From: Mortierella alpina
Taxonomy: Eukaryota; Mortierellomycota; Mortierellomycetes; Mortierellales; Mortierellaceae
Assembly: GCA_029449245.1 (NCBI GenBank)
Contig: JANATF010000011.1
Span: 496,001-560,000, forward strand
DNA: 64,000 nucleotides
Direction of reading: 5' to 3'
How positions within the stretch are numbered: the stretch's first letter is position 1; every line of letters starts with the position of its first letter. The notes beneath the pieces are model-generated. The model saw only the letters and a program-made list of their open reading frames with translations, was not told the origin of the DNA and did not search any database. Below, piece after piece: positions 26,201 to 36,197 of this stretch. A program made the position numbers and the translations under genes.

Positions 26201-29200
26201 CTACGATCGTCCATGTCACATCGGAAAGGTAGCGTGTTGATAGAGATTCCCATCCCTGGCTGGTCACCTTGCTCGCCTTGCAGACCTCCGACAAGCAATG
26301 TACCAAACACAACATGATCTTGACCGCTGGTTCGCGCAAGTACCTGTGCCCAAGCGGTGTGGCACAGGGCCGCCAGAGTTACGCCAAGTCGCTTAGCCTG
26401 GACGCGGAGCCGGTCGTTCAGGTCCTGAGGCACCGTCATGTGAGCCTCCTTGACCTCGTCACCATTGCTGTGAACCTCTGTCAGACCAAAGGGAAGAGTG
26501 GGCTCCTCGATGTCGCCAAGCATCTCCGCAAAGAACTGCTCGTGTTCCTCTTGCGTGGGTCCAGCACGCACCTGAGCCACAAGGTCACGGAACTGTGGAG
26601 GCGTAGACAAGGTGTCTTCTCGGCCCTCAAGAATCTCCTCGACCTCTGCGTTCATGACCTCGATGGCTGCATGGTCGATGATCAAATGGTGCATCATCTG
26701 AGCCATGATCCATCGGCCGTCAACATCCTCTGCCAAAGCGAAGCGGAGCAGCGGTGCCTGAGTCAAGTCCATTCGATACTTGGTGTGATTGTAACGCTGG
26801 TTCAGTTGATCGGCGATAGGTCCAGCAGCCGGGTCCAATACATGTTCCGTGACGGAAATGGGAGCGCTGCGGAGCACGACCTGTGCGGGTGTAGAGAGAG
26901 CATCCCAGAAGAAGGCCGTGCGTAAGATGTCGTGTCGGTCAACGACCTTTTGGAATGCATCCAGATAACGATCCAGCAAAACTCGGTCCCTGAATGCATG
27001 ATGTGAAATCAGCAAGTACGGATCGCCCTCAGTTGCGAGCAAATGGTGGAACAGGATGCCATCCTGCAAAGGTGCAAGCGAGTACACGTCTTGGATGTTT
27101 TGGATGCCTCCAGGGACATGGCTGACGATGTTATCAATGTCATCCTGCTTGAGATCGATAAGAGGCAGCATCTCTGGTGTCAACTTGGAAGTTTGCAGAG
27201 TGATGAGGTTTGGTGGCACAACCATAGCCTGGTGCTTGCTGAGATCTTGAGCAAGGATGCTAAGAGTAGGCGACTCAAATAGCACCCGAACAGAGACGGT
27301 TAAGCCAAGACGGTGAAGGCGGTCGAGCATCTTCACAACGAGAAGGGAGTGGCCGCCCAGCGCAAAGAAGCTGTCGTGGCGACTAATCTGGGTGACGCCC
27401 AAGAGCTCAGACCAGATGACGGCAATGGCCTCCTCGGTCTCGCCGCGTGGTGCTTCGTACGCTTGACGAGCAAAAGCGTCCTCTTGTGGCTCAGGCAGTG
27501 CACGTCGATCGACCTTGCCGTTCGCTGTCACAGGAATAGCATCCAAGCGAACGAACGCAGCCGGAATCATGTAAACGGGAAGCCTCTCCTCGATGTGCGA
27601 ACGAAGTGTATGTGCGAGACCCTCTGTAGGTTCAGCCACGACATAGGCAACAAGACGCTTTTCAGAGCCCTCGCCTAGCGCAAGAACGACCGATTCTCTA
27701 ACCAGATCATGCTCCACAAGGCGAGCCTCAATCTCGCCAAGTTCGATGCGGAATCCGCGGATCTTGACTTGGTCGTCATTGCGACCCATGAAGACGAGGT
27801 TGCCATCAGGAAGGTGTTTTACGAGATCACCAGATCTGTAGAGCCGTGCACCTTTTGTCTTGCTGAAAGGATCGGGAATGAAACGTTCCTCCGTGAGCTC
27901 AGGTCGATTAAGGTAGCCGTTTGCCACGCCATCTCCTCCGATATATAACTCGCCCACGGCTCCCATGGGCACAGGTTTTGCATGCTTGTCCAGGACGTAT
28001 GTGTAGGTGTTGCCGATGGGCTTGCCAATCGGGATTTTTTCCAGTTTTTCGAAGCCTGCGCGGGCTTCATATGTAGAGCCAAGCATGGTGACTTCGGTGG
28101 GTCCGTATGCGTTAAGAAGACGTACAGAGCCCTTGTGACGTAACAGCGCGGTATAAGTATCCGTGCTCGCCTGCTCACCACCTGAGATGAGGTACCTGAG
28201 CTTGGCCAGGGAGGAGCCAATGGTCGATACGTGTTGGTTCAGCATTACGGGCGTCATGAACAGGACGGTAATCTTGTGTTGCTCGAGCACGGAAGCGAAG
28301 CGGTAGGGGTCTGCGACTGTGTCAGAGTCCACAGTGACTATGGTGCCTCCGTTCAACAGCGGGGCCCACACCTCGAATGTACTTGCGTCAAATGCTGGAT
28401 TGGCGGCGAAGACGATGCGATCATCTGAACGGATAGTGGCAAACCCATTGTTGATGACAAGGCGGGCGATACCCTTGTGAGGCACCAAGACTCCCTTGGG
28501 TCGGCCAGTGGAACCCGATGTGTACATCACATAAGCAGTATCCTGACTTGACCTTGTCAGGGTGATTTCACCAGAGTACTCGTCCCTGCTTTGTAACTCG
28601 CCAATATCTAGATGCAAAGGTAGCCCGATCAGAATCATTTTACCGGCCAGTAATGCACTCAGAAGGGGGAAGTAAAGGAAACGGAGAGATGTCTTTGAGG
28701 CTATTGACCTCGATTCATACCTATACGAAGCAGTGGTAACTTCAGTTCAGAGGCAACTTCCGCGTATACATCTGTGATCAGCAAGCGCGAGGCACTGTCT
28801 TCGACGATGAATGCTTGACGGTCCACGGGTGCCTTAGGATCAACTGGGACATAGGCGGCTCCGATCTTGAGCACTGCGAGCTGTGCAGCCACTAGTTCAA
28901 CCGAACGCAAGAGTAAGGTTGCGACAAAGTCGCCCTGCTTGATACCGGCGTGGACCAGTTTATGCGCAATGCGATCTGCAAGTGCATCCAACTCCAGGTA
29001 GGTGAACGACTGGTCCTCGTGCACAATGGCGATAGCCTCGGGTGAATTCTCGACCTGCTCTTCAAAAAGGTGCTGAACACATCTGTCGGCCGGGTATTCA
29101 GCAGAGGTGTCGTTCCATGTCTTGAGCACGAGTTTCTTCTCGGCAGGGGAAATGATATCGATTGTGGCGACGGACTGACCACTGTTCGCGACCATGTTCA

Positions 29201-29927
29201 TCAATACAGCTATCAAATAGCCGACATACCGCTTGATAGTATCAGTGTCGAATAAGGCCGTTGGGTAACGTAAACTTGCAAACGTTCCCTCTATGGTATC
29301 GTGCAAGTGTAACTCGATATCAAAAGGAACAGAGACTGGGTCCAAAGGTGCCGCGTTCGCTTCGCCATCGTGCAGGTAGAATGCGGCTTGAGGCAATAGA
29401 GACCCCTTGCCTTGCCATGAGTGTACTGCATGAGCAATGTTCTTTTGCGAAAGAGTGCCGCGGGCGCCAGCTGCCAGAAGGACGTCCCTTACACGACCGA
29501 GAAGCTGTAGTGTATTGGGTTCGCCAGATAGATTGATACGGACAGGCAATGCCACAGAGGGAGATGCCTTCTCACCGACACCACAGACCCCAACAAGGAT
29601 GTCTTCTTGACCAGAGAGCCGCGACAAGACAATACTCCAGCCAACAAGAATGGATGTAGCCAAATTCAAATCGTGCTCCACACTCAGGCTGGTAAGCAGC
29701 TGCTCCAGCTGAGTACCAATCTGGAATGGATACTCCGCTCCAACAGACGTAGGCTCGAGTGGGTGAGGACGGTCTGTGGGAAGCTCGAGCGATACGGGCA
29801 CATCGGCGAATGTTTTGCTCCAATAGTCAGCTTGGACCTTGTTGTTTTCGTCCACTGCGAGTTCCTCCTCGGAAGTGCCTGGATAGAGAGTGCTAACGGA
29901 CGATGCAACCGACACCGTTCTCGTCAT
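13183..29927 (-). CDS. Pentamodular nonribosomal peptide synthetase with dual E/C domains and terminal thioesterase
   Basis: Six exons (minus strand): 29927-28721, 28607-25276, 25182-22014, 21919-18716, 18632-15378 and 15287-13183. All introns are GT-AG (83-113 nt), total 16,272 nt, 5,423 residues. Order: truncated C (about 1-240), A1, T1 (Ser ~820), E/C2, A2, T2 (~1921), C3, A3, T3 (~2976), E/C4, A4, T4 (~4052), E/C5, A5, T5 (~5132), thioesterase (GWSFGG ~5267). E/C2, E/C4 and E/C5 carry the extra N-terminal motif of bacterial dual domains, HH-L/M-x4-GD ([18 protein letters not shown]), plus HHxxxDH. C3 is an ordinary L-C-L domain (HHIVSDG). The enzyme is multidomain and probably cytosolic; it loads, epimerises and joins five amino acids, and the thioesterase releases or cyclises the product. 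Similar pentamodular enzymes make malpicyclins and malpibaldins in M. alpina; which one this is cannot be told. The start is the first ATG of the open frame, preceded by an in-frame stop; an upstream exon cannot be excluded. Confidence 0.93.
17260..20559 (-). other. NRPS module 4: E/C4 - A4 - T4
   Basis: E/C4 has HHMMATEGD and HHIIGDH. The A4 specificity string by eye is DAFWLGGTFK, essentially the classical bacterial Val code (DAFWIGGTFK/DAFWLGGTFK), the clearest assignment in this enzyme. The intron at 18633-18715 is phase 1. E/C5 follows, so D-Val is expected at position 4. Confidence 0.78.
20560..23829 (-). other. NRPS module 3: C3 (LCL) - A3 - T3
   Basis: C3 has the classical HHIVSDGWS and lacks the extra HH-x5-GD motif. 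The A3 specificity string by eye is DAASVGATDK. Asp at position 331 is typical of pockets for basic side chains (Arg, Orn, Lys), so a basic residue 3 is predicted. T3 has [10 protein letters not shown]. The intron at 21920-22013 is phase 1. E/C4 follows, so residue 3 should be epimerised to D. Confidence 0.7.
23830..27229 (-). other. NRPS module 2: E/C2 - A2 - T2
   Basis: E/C2 has HHLLATEGD and HHLIIDH, the dual-domain pattern. The A2 specificity string by eye is DPFTMGAVVK, with Pro at 236 instead of Ala. It is partly similar to aromatic (Phe-like) pockets (T278, A322, V330), but I would not assign it firmly. The intron at 25183-25275 lies about 20 codons downstream of the equivalent place in other modules and is phase 0, unlike the rest. 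The following C3 is a normal L-C-L domain, so residue 2 should stay L. Confidence 0.7.
27230..29927 (-). other. NRPS module 1: truncated C - A1 - T1
   Basis: The C remnant has only the C-terminal subdomain (from about [14 protein letters not shown] on) and no HHxxxDG, so it cannot condense; module 1 acts as a starter. Specificity residues of A1, aligned by eye to GrsA (235-517), read DAFFIGAMLK, a hydrophobic pocket (Leu/Ile/Val type, tentative). T1 has [10 protein letters not shown]. The intron at 28608-28720 splits A1 between core motifs A2 and A3 (phase 1). Because the next domain is E/C2, residue 1 should be presented as its D-epimer. Confidence 0.75.
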
Positions 29928-30777
29928 AGGAGAGGCACAATAGCTGGGTCAAGAATATTTGCGCCAAGGTTAGCGGACTTGTTCGTCCATGCAGGCTCAG
30001 TTTGATTTTTTCATGCACGTTTGTGATACCTTCTCTCGCCAGACTTCGCATCAGTTGCGACAACGCTTGGGTAATCTCCTTGATTCTCAGGGCTTTGTGT
30101 TCTTGCGAAATCTTTCACAGGCTACTCTCAAGAAAGTGAAATGAGATAGGACCAGTGGATAAGTATTTTTGCAAGATTTTTTTTGGCCCTCTGCTCCATT
30201 TCGCCTTCTGGCTGTATTGTCATACCTTGACGATCTCATGAGCAACAATTTCTGCGATTGTGACAATGCTTTCGACCTTCTCGTTGGCTTCTACGGTGCT
30301 AAGAGAGACTGAAAGTCCATCGATGATATCGCCTGTTTCCGCTGGAGTCAATAAAGTCAAAGGTTTGGAGAAACCCGGCCATAGATGTATGGTTAACAAC
30401 CTAAAAATTGCGTGGAAGTGACAAAAGTCGGCAGCAGGAGAACTGAACAATGCAAAAATAGTGTACCATTGATGGAAATGAAAGTTCCCTGAGCAAGGTG
30501 TTCATTTCCAGTGTCTACCCTGAAGCCTGTCTGCTACCATGGAATAGGGTAATACGGATGGTTAGGGGCGTATAAAAGGGAGAGTGTAGGAAGTGCAAAG
30601 AGCGGCCACCTCGGGAAGGGATGGTTTGTAGGTGGTGGACAGACGATTAATGACGTCCGACGCTTGGTAACCTTTGAGGCATCTCTAAACCTCATCATAA
30701 ATCAAATTCTTACCGAGGATGCCTTCGCATGCTTGTCGCTATCATCCAGAGCATTGATGGTTGCAACTGCAACTTGG
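29893..30777 (-). CDS. Candidate small multi-exon gene upstream of, and touching, the NRPS start
   Basis: Four segments keep one reading frame when joined at near-canonical sites: 30777-30714, 30530-30467, 30341-30226 and 30111-29893 (introns GTAAGA...GCAG, GTACAC...CCAG, GTATGA...AAAG). They encode about 153 residues, including [20 protein letters not shown], then [35 protein letters not shown] and [20 protein letters not shown]. No start exon was found upstream, and the last acceptor is weak. The stop lies 35 bp inside the NRPS reading frame, on the same strand. It may be a separate unknown gene, a relic, or partly the true 5' end of the NRPS transcript. I recognise no family. Confidence 0.3.
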
Positions 30778-33750
30778 CTAGATGCAACGGCGAATAGAAA
30801 ACAAGGCAGTTTAGTCATACCGTCAAGACCAGGAGGGTGTCCGGTCTAGACAGTGCTGTGAAAGGCCGGTACTTACATCTAGATCGACGATTTTTTGTTT
30901 TTGTTGACGAAGAAAAAGTTGGAGGTCAGATAAACAAACACTCTACTTCATGTGCCATGACAACAAAGCAAGAGCAAGTCGAAGTGGAGCTGTGCCTCAG
31001 CACAGCGGATATCAACATCAACAACGACATTCTTATCGACTTGAGGATCAACTCGCACGCACCTTGTTGTTAGGGGTAGGCATGTTTTCTAGTCTTTTGT
31101 TTGAATTATGAAGAGTAATGACGGTTCTGAGTGATAAGCAGCAAAGCGCAAAGAAGTGGAGACAAGGCCATTCTCGTCCTCTGTATTTAAACCCCCATCT
31201 GCCGTGGTGGGCCGGGGCATGCAATGACCTTTGACCATTACGTGCTTGTACATGGTAGAAGTTTAATATCATGTCGGTGCGCGCTTAGGATCATCCTGTC
31301 TTTCCATAGCTTCCTCGCCCGAAAGGCGAAATAGAAAGCATCCCTTGAATGGCATCCCGGCCCGCGGACATTTTAGTGCTATTAGAACACAGCACCCCAT
31401 TTGTCGCATTGTTCCGTCAACGCGCATCGTGCAGACGGCGCGCGCACTTCATTCAGCGCCTGCCTTTCGTTAGCTGATGTCCGAGCATCAATACTTCCTA
31501 GTTCAATGGCGCGCACACATCGCATTTCTCATGGTGGTGTGGAGTACAAGGTCAACCTTATTCGAAATTTGTTGGTAAACAATCCTCCTTCTGAATTTCT
31601 AACTTGGTATCGATATGCGTGGGAAGATGAGCAAAGCTTAAAGTACAAGACGTTATTTTGAAATGCCTCACTCAATGCACCACCCAGACGATATTAAGTG
31701 CAAGTGGCTAATCCACGGCGTGCCTTTCCGTCGACTCTACATTCTACACTTAAATATCGCAGAGTATTTCCATTGCACAAACTGCGGCACTAGTGCACAG
31801 GCAGGGCCATCAGTGACAAGCGTGCCGTTCCCGTCATCCAATGGTGCGGCGTGCTCTCTAGTGCAAAGAGGAGGAACGGCGATACTAGGCCGCAAGGAGC
31901 GCAGCGCCACACACCGTGCGGAGCTGTAACGAGGTGGTACCGGAAGGCGAAATGTGCGAGAATAGATCGATAAAGACGTGCGTGGATCATCCAACGCCGC
32001 GATCGGGATTAGAACAGGTTTTTTTTTACGTCCAGGACGCTTGCGCACGAGTGAGATCGGATTGAGAATACTGCTCTCAGATGAGGCGAATATATGTCCT
32101 TCTGAGGGAAGTATTTTCTGGAGTGCTCGTGCCATGTCTGAACTAAACAAAGTTGAAACCCCGGGACACACACCCAATTCAGTGGGTGTGCATCACCTAA
32201 AGTAATAATAATCTTTCCCGCACCCACTCCCTTAGCCCCACAACGCAATTGTACGTACTGTACGCGATTCATTCAGTTTGAACGACATGCATGCTGTCAA
32301 CGGTTGGTGCTCATTCATCTAGGCCGAAGACTTGACTTGTGTAATCAATAGTGTTTGAATCAATGTTAATGCAGTGTGCAAATCACAGGTTGCCACAGGA
32401 TGTTGAAGTGAAGGTGTGGACTCGACCAATAACACCATATCATCGTGGCAAATGTCCACTGTGGTTACATGCCTTCAAACCTTGTGGCTGTCCCGCCCTC
32501 ACACCCCAATTTACCTGAGGAAGTACACCGTGCTTTATCATAGGTTGGTTTTATGTTACTTGGGAGGAATAGGAATCCAACTGTGTTCACTCCACACTCT
32601 CGGTGCAGCTGTTCGTACGCTGTAAAGAGGAGGCGTGGACATCACATTCCACATGCAGAAACGTGTGCACAGCAACATTTTTCACTCGGGACGGTCTAGA
32701 TACAAAGCGTGGACCTCACATGTGTGCTTTCAAAGACTTTCCCAAGGCGAGAGGTTTCATAAAGCTCGCGGGACAGTGGCACCTCAAAGCGTGTTCACCT
32801 AAAACGGTCAGCAAACAGACGGCGCCATTGTGAGAAAGCAAAAAAGAAAAGGCACAAACATTCAAGTCATCCATTAAAAACGTGCGCGCCGTTGCATTCT
32901 GTGAGACATTCCAACTGCATGAGTAGACCTTGCACGGGTCGTTTGCAAAGAAAATTCCCGGGTCGCGACATCAGGATGAGGCCCTGAATAGGATTAGATG
33001 GCGTACTTAGGAAAGTTTTCACATCGATATAACAAACTTTTCACATCGATTTATTAAGGCGGCGTCTCCATCGCCCTTCTCGGTGCTTAAATTTTCCGCG
33101 TGAACCTCTTCGTTTCTAAGCAATGCGCCGTTTGATCGTCTCAATGCTCTTCTGGCATGTCAAATAGTCTAATGATGCTTCCAAGCTAAGAGTTCACAAT
33201 CCAGCAGCTAATGACCATCGGCGCAGCGCGTCAGTCTCGAAGCGGCGTTAATTCGGAGGGATCAGCAGCGGCGTGAACTAGAAGAACAGTATGTTGCCGC
33301 GTCAGGTCTTAGGCTTTAATGAATGGCTGGCACGAATCTAATGTCGTAGATGGCTCTGTCCTTTCTCGTACTGTACGCCCATCCCCGCCGGAGAACTCTC
33401 GCCTTCCCATCGGATACGATCTTCATCCTCGACACGGCGAGCGACAACAACAGAGTCGCCTGACCTGCTGTCGCACAACCCTGTTACGGCATTAGTACCT
33501 AGTGCGGTCCTAGGCAATCCCCTTAGACGATGTCACCACCTTGCTCTGTCATCAATTCCTCTAGTCTTGGTGCCATACACTAGCTGCTCTGTATGGAAGT
33601 GCTCGACAAGATCGAGTTACTCGATAAGGTGTTGTTAGCAGCCGCTGGCATCGTCTTGAGGTTGCGTCTGCGCTGACTGAAGGCGCAGACAGGATATCAT
33701 ATAAAAAGAAGAGGATTCCTTGCTCGATGTCAGCGAAGGAGATCCTCCAT
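30778..33750. other. Gene-poor region with decayed coding traces
   Basis: About 3 kb with no intact gene that I can support. A plus-strand TATAAAAG lies just outside at 30571 with no obvious gene after it. A perfect 8-bp hairpin (CACACCCA/TGGGTGTG, 6-nt loop) occurs at 32169-32190. Around 33240-33500 short frames are protein-like but broken (for example RRDQQRRELEEQYVAASG), suggesting an old transposon or gene relic. A short repeated motif TTTTCACATCGAT occurs twice near 33018-33050. Confidence 0.35.
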
Positions 33751-34166
33751 TTCTAGAACGAAAAATCTATCTGGCGACCGATGAAAAATACTCTGGCGAC
33801 CGAACCTTGCCACCACCACAGGAGGACCACGGTGATGCAAGTGTCTGACACAACAAGGACATCCTTGCGGTCAACCCATTCGTCATTCAGCGCGCCACAC
33901 GATCGCGTCCTCCCCTATAATTGATAAAGCTGTATTAATAAGCCCTTTATCATCAAATCGCGGCCTCGTCTCCGGCATTGATATCTAGGGTCATTCGTTT
34001 TTACAGTCCTTCATCCTTCGCAGTCCGCCGGTTGCTCTCCCAACTTGAACAACCCAAAGCCCTGGCCCATCGGTAGCCAAATTGCTTAAAGCTCATATGG
34101 GATTTAATACGGTCGCCAAGGGACGTATTTTTAATCGGTCGCCAAATAGACAACTCCTTTCTAGAA
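33751..34166. mobile_element. MITE-like element with long imperfect terminal inverted repeats
   Basis: The left end (33751-33802) and right end (34110-34166) are inverted copies. Both contain TTCTAGAA at the outside, a CTAT-TGGCGACCGAT core, an AAAAATAC stretch and an inner TGGCGACCG. The octamer TGGCGACC occurs twice in each arm. The interior, about 310 bp, has no open frame, so this would be a non-autonomous element. TTCTAGAA is itself palindromic and could be either the tip of the inverted repeat or an 8-bp target duplication; it fits the nTnnnnAn pattern of hAT insertions. Superfamily is otherwise unassigned. Confidence 0.65.
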
Positions 34167-34299
34167 TGCTGTCATGAGCGCCTGAATTCTCTGCATCTGC
34201 TGTTGGGAGGCAAAGTGATATTAGTGATATTACTCTAAGACATGCATCAGCACAGCCTTGCCCTGAGCGAGGGAGTCGCTTGTCAGTGATGGCCAATGG

Positions 34300-34576
34300 T
34301 GTTCACAATTCAAGAATCAATTCGAATGATCTCAATCCTCTAATTCAAATTGAGTGAATCCAATATCCTGGAATCTTGCATTGTTGCTCGGTGAATAGAA
34401 TTTAAATTTCAGTCATTTGAAATGGCTGGCAGACTACGGGTGTTCACATTTCAAGAATCAATTCGAATGATCTCAATCCTCTCATTCAAATTGAGTGAAT
34501 CCAATCTTGGAATCTTGCATTGTTGCTCGGTGATAGAATTTAAATGTCACTCATTTGAAATGGATGGCCGACTACG
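34300..34576. repeat. Tandem duplication of a ~140-bp AT-rich unit
   Basis: Two adjacent copies (34300-34437 and 34440-34576) share long blocks: TTCAAGAATCAATTCGAATG, ATCTCAATCCTCT, ATTCAAATTGAGTGAATCCAAT, GGAATCTTGCATTGTTGCTC, and a GAATTTAAAT ... CATTTGAAATGG end. A few substitutions and small indels separate them, so the duplication is fairly recent. No coding potential. It lies 130 bp from the MITE-like element. Confidence 0.85.
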
Positions 34577-34602
34577 ATACGCATGGCCATCCATGTCGTA
34601 GT
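34561..34602. repeat. Nested inverted repeats (hairpin)
   Basis: TGGATGGCC (34561-34569) pairs with GGCCATCCA (34585-34593) across a 15-nt loop. Partly overlapping this, ACTACGA (34571-34577) pairs with TCGTAGT (34596-34602). This sits at the distal edge of the second tandem unit and could be an element end or a structured 3' region for the deacetylase transcript. Confidence 0.5.
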
Positions 34603-34777
34603 TATACACCACTCCTCCTCCACTATGCTCTTGGTCAAGCTACGCCAATTCGACTATGACACCCTTTGAATATCCAAACGCCGAGACCAGTCATGAGCAT
34701 TACACGACAAAAGAAATATTATTTGTTTTATCTCTAAGGCGAATGCGCTATGTTCTACATGTATTTTTTTTTTGTGT

Positions 34778-36121
34778 CTAGATGAGCATCTGAGCAAAAG
34801 CAACTGCAGCAGTAACCGCAACCATGGCCACGGCCCTAGCATCCTCCGTCAACCCAAAGGCGGAAACAGCGCCGCTTCCCGTTTTGCCTGTCGCGTTGGA
34901 GGACCCACTGGGCATGGCAGAGCCGGCGCTGGTGGTCGTCGAACCCGTCAAGTTTCCACCACCGGTCTTTGCGCCATCCATGGTGGCCAGCGTAATGCTT
35001 TGCTCCTTGTACGGATGCGAGTTGTTCATGCAAGCAGAGACCGGCATGGTCTTCCACGTTGCCTGCAGCTGGGGCAGATGAGCAATGGCCAAATCCACAG
35101 AACTGTCACAGAGCTCGTGTTCGAGCGTGATATGACCCGTCTTGTCAGTCGGAGCAGCGGCAAGCCATTTGGCAAAGCTGGCATCAACCGTCGCCGGCGT
35201 CGTCTTACCACCAGGACATGTGTCCCAATCGTTGGTGTCGTAATCCCAGATAACCGCAGTATATCCCATAGCCCACAAAAGACCACGGATGCGATTGTCA
35301 ATATCGCCGTAAGGTGGCTATGGAAACCAAAAAAAAAAGTCAGTTTGAAGAAGCTACTAATGAGTTGTACTGTGAGATAGTCAAATGATCATCGTGAACC
35401 GACAGTCCGAGGGGAGACTTACGCGAAAGTACGTAGGCGTGAAACCGCAGACCTCTTTAATGGCCATCTCGGTGTACTTGACCTCGGCGATGAACTGCTC
35501 GTTTGTCAGGCTGGTACTCATCTTATGGGACCACGTGTGGCTCGCGATGTGGTGACCGGAAGCACAGGCCCTGCGAGCGAACTGCCAGTTTTGTACAACG
35601 TTGCTTCCGATGTAGAAAAGAGTTGCCTTTTGGTTTGTCTTGTCTAAAAAGTCGTAGAGCTTTGGACTGGCCGTGGTGGGACCATCATCGTAGGTCAATC
35701 CCCAGACACCCGGGGGACATGTCACCACATCTTTGTTGAAGCAGTTGGTAACAGACCAGTCGCAGGCATCTGCAGGGACAGAGCTCGGGTTCAGAACATC
35801 GCCGTTGCTATTGACAGAAACAACAGGAAGCGAAGGGATCCCCGTGAGATTGAGCTCCGCAATCCATTTCTTGACCTCTGGTGTGTCGGTTGGCGCGACT
35901 TTTGTAGGATCAGGGTAGGTGATGGAAAAGGTACCGCTGAATGGAGGAAGGGGGATAAGAGGAGGTGAGGCACCAGACGGCGCGGCAGACGGCGCGGCAG
36001 ACGGAGCGGCAGTTGGTGCGGCAGATGGCGCGGCAGATGGTCTGGCGCTAGACGAGGCGGCAGCGGCGGTTGTGCCTGCCAAAGTCAGGAGGGCGGCGAT
36101 CAAGGAGACTTTTGAGAACAT
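34778..36121 (-). CDS. Chitin deacetylase-like CE4 polysaccharide deacetylase, probable GPI anchor
   Basis: Two exons, 36121-35423 and 35317-34778 (intron GTAAGT...ATAG), 412 residues. It has a signal peptide (residues 1 to about 20), then Ala/Ser/Pro repeats (SAAP units), then the NodB/CE4 domain. Motifs: TYDDGP (about 141-146, metal/catalytic Asp pair), HHIASHTWSH (about 186-195, metal His), RPPYGD across the exon junction, IWDYDTNDW, and a later LEHE. The C-terminus is Ser/Thr/Gly-rich and ends in a hydrophobic stretch (VAMVAVTAAVAFAQMLI) fitting a GPI-attachment signal. It would convert cell-wall chitin to chitosan at the outer membrane face or in the wall. A TATAAAA box lies 70-76 bp upstream of the ATG on the minus strand. 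Confidence 0.92.
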
Positions 36122-36190
36122 GTTGACCGATCGTAAAAGGACACAGAGTTGGTGAGAAGAGTGAGGATGATGCGAATAGTGAAGATGGCC

Positions 36191-36197
36191 TTTTATA
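36191..36197 (-). promoter_or_regulatory. TATA box of the chitin deacetylase gene
   Basis: On the minus strand the sequence reads TTATAAAAGG, about 70 bp before the ATG at 36121, a sensible distance for a short-leader fungal gene. Confidence 0.5.

Noticed and set aside
30571-31073. Plus-strand TATAAAAG followed by a 78-codon ORF (30837-31073)
   Set aside because: The ORF composition is not protein-like, and the same region on the other strand has better coding features. The TATA-like match alone is not evidence of a gene.
31737-32177. Minus-strand 146-codon ORF in the gene-poor region
   Set aside because: No recognisable motif, overlapped by equally long frames on the other strand, and no supporting promoter or splice context.
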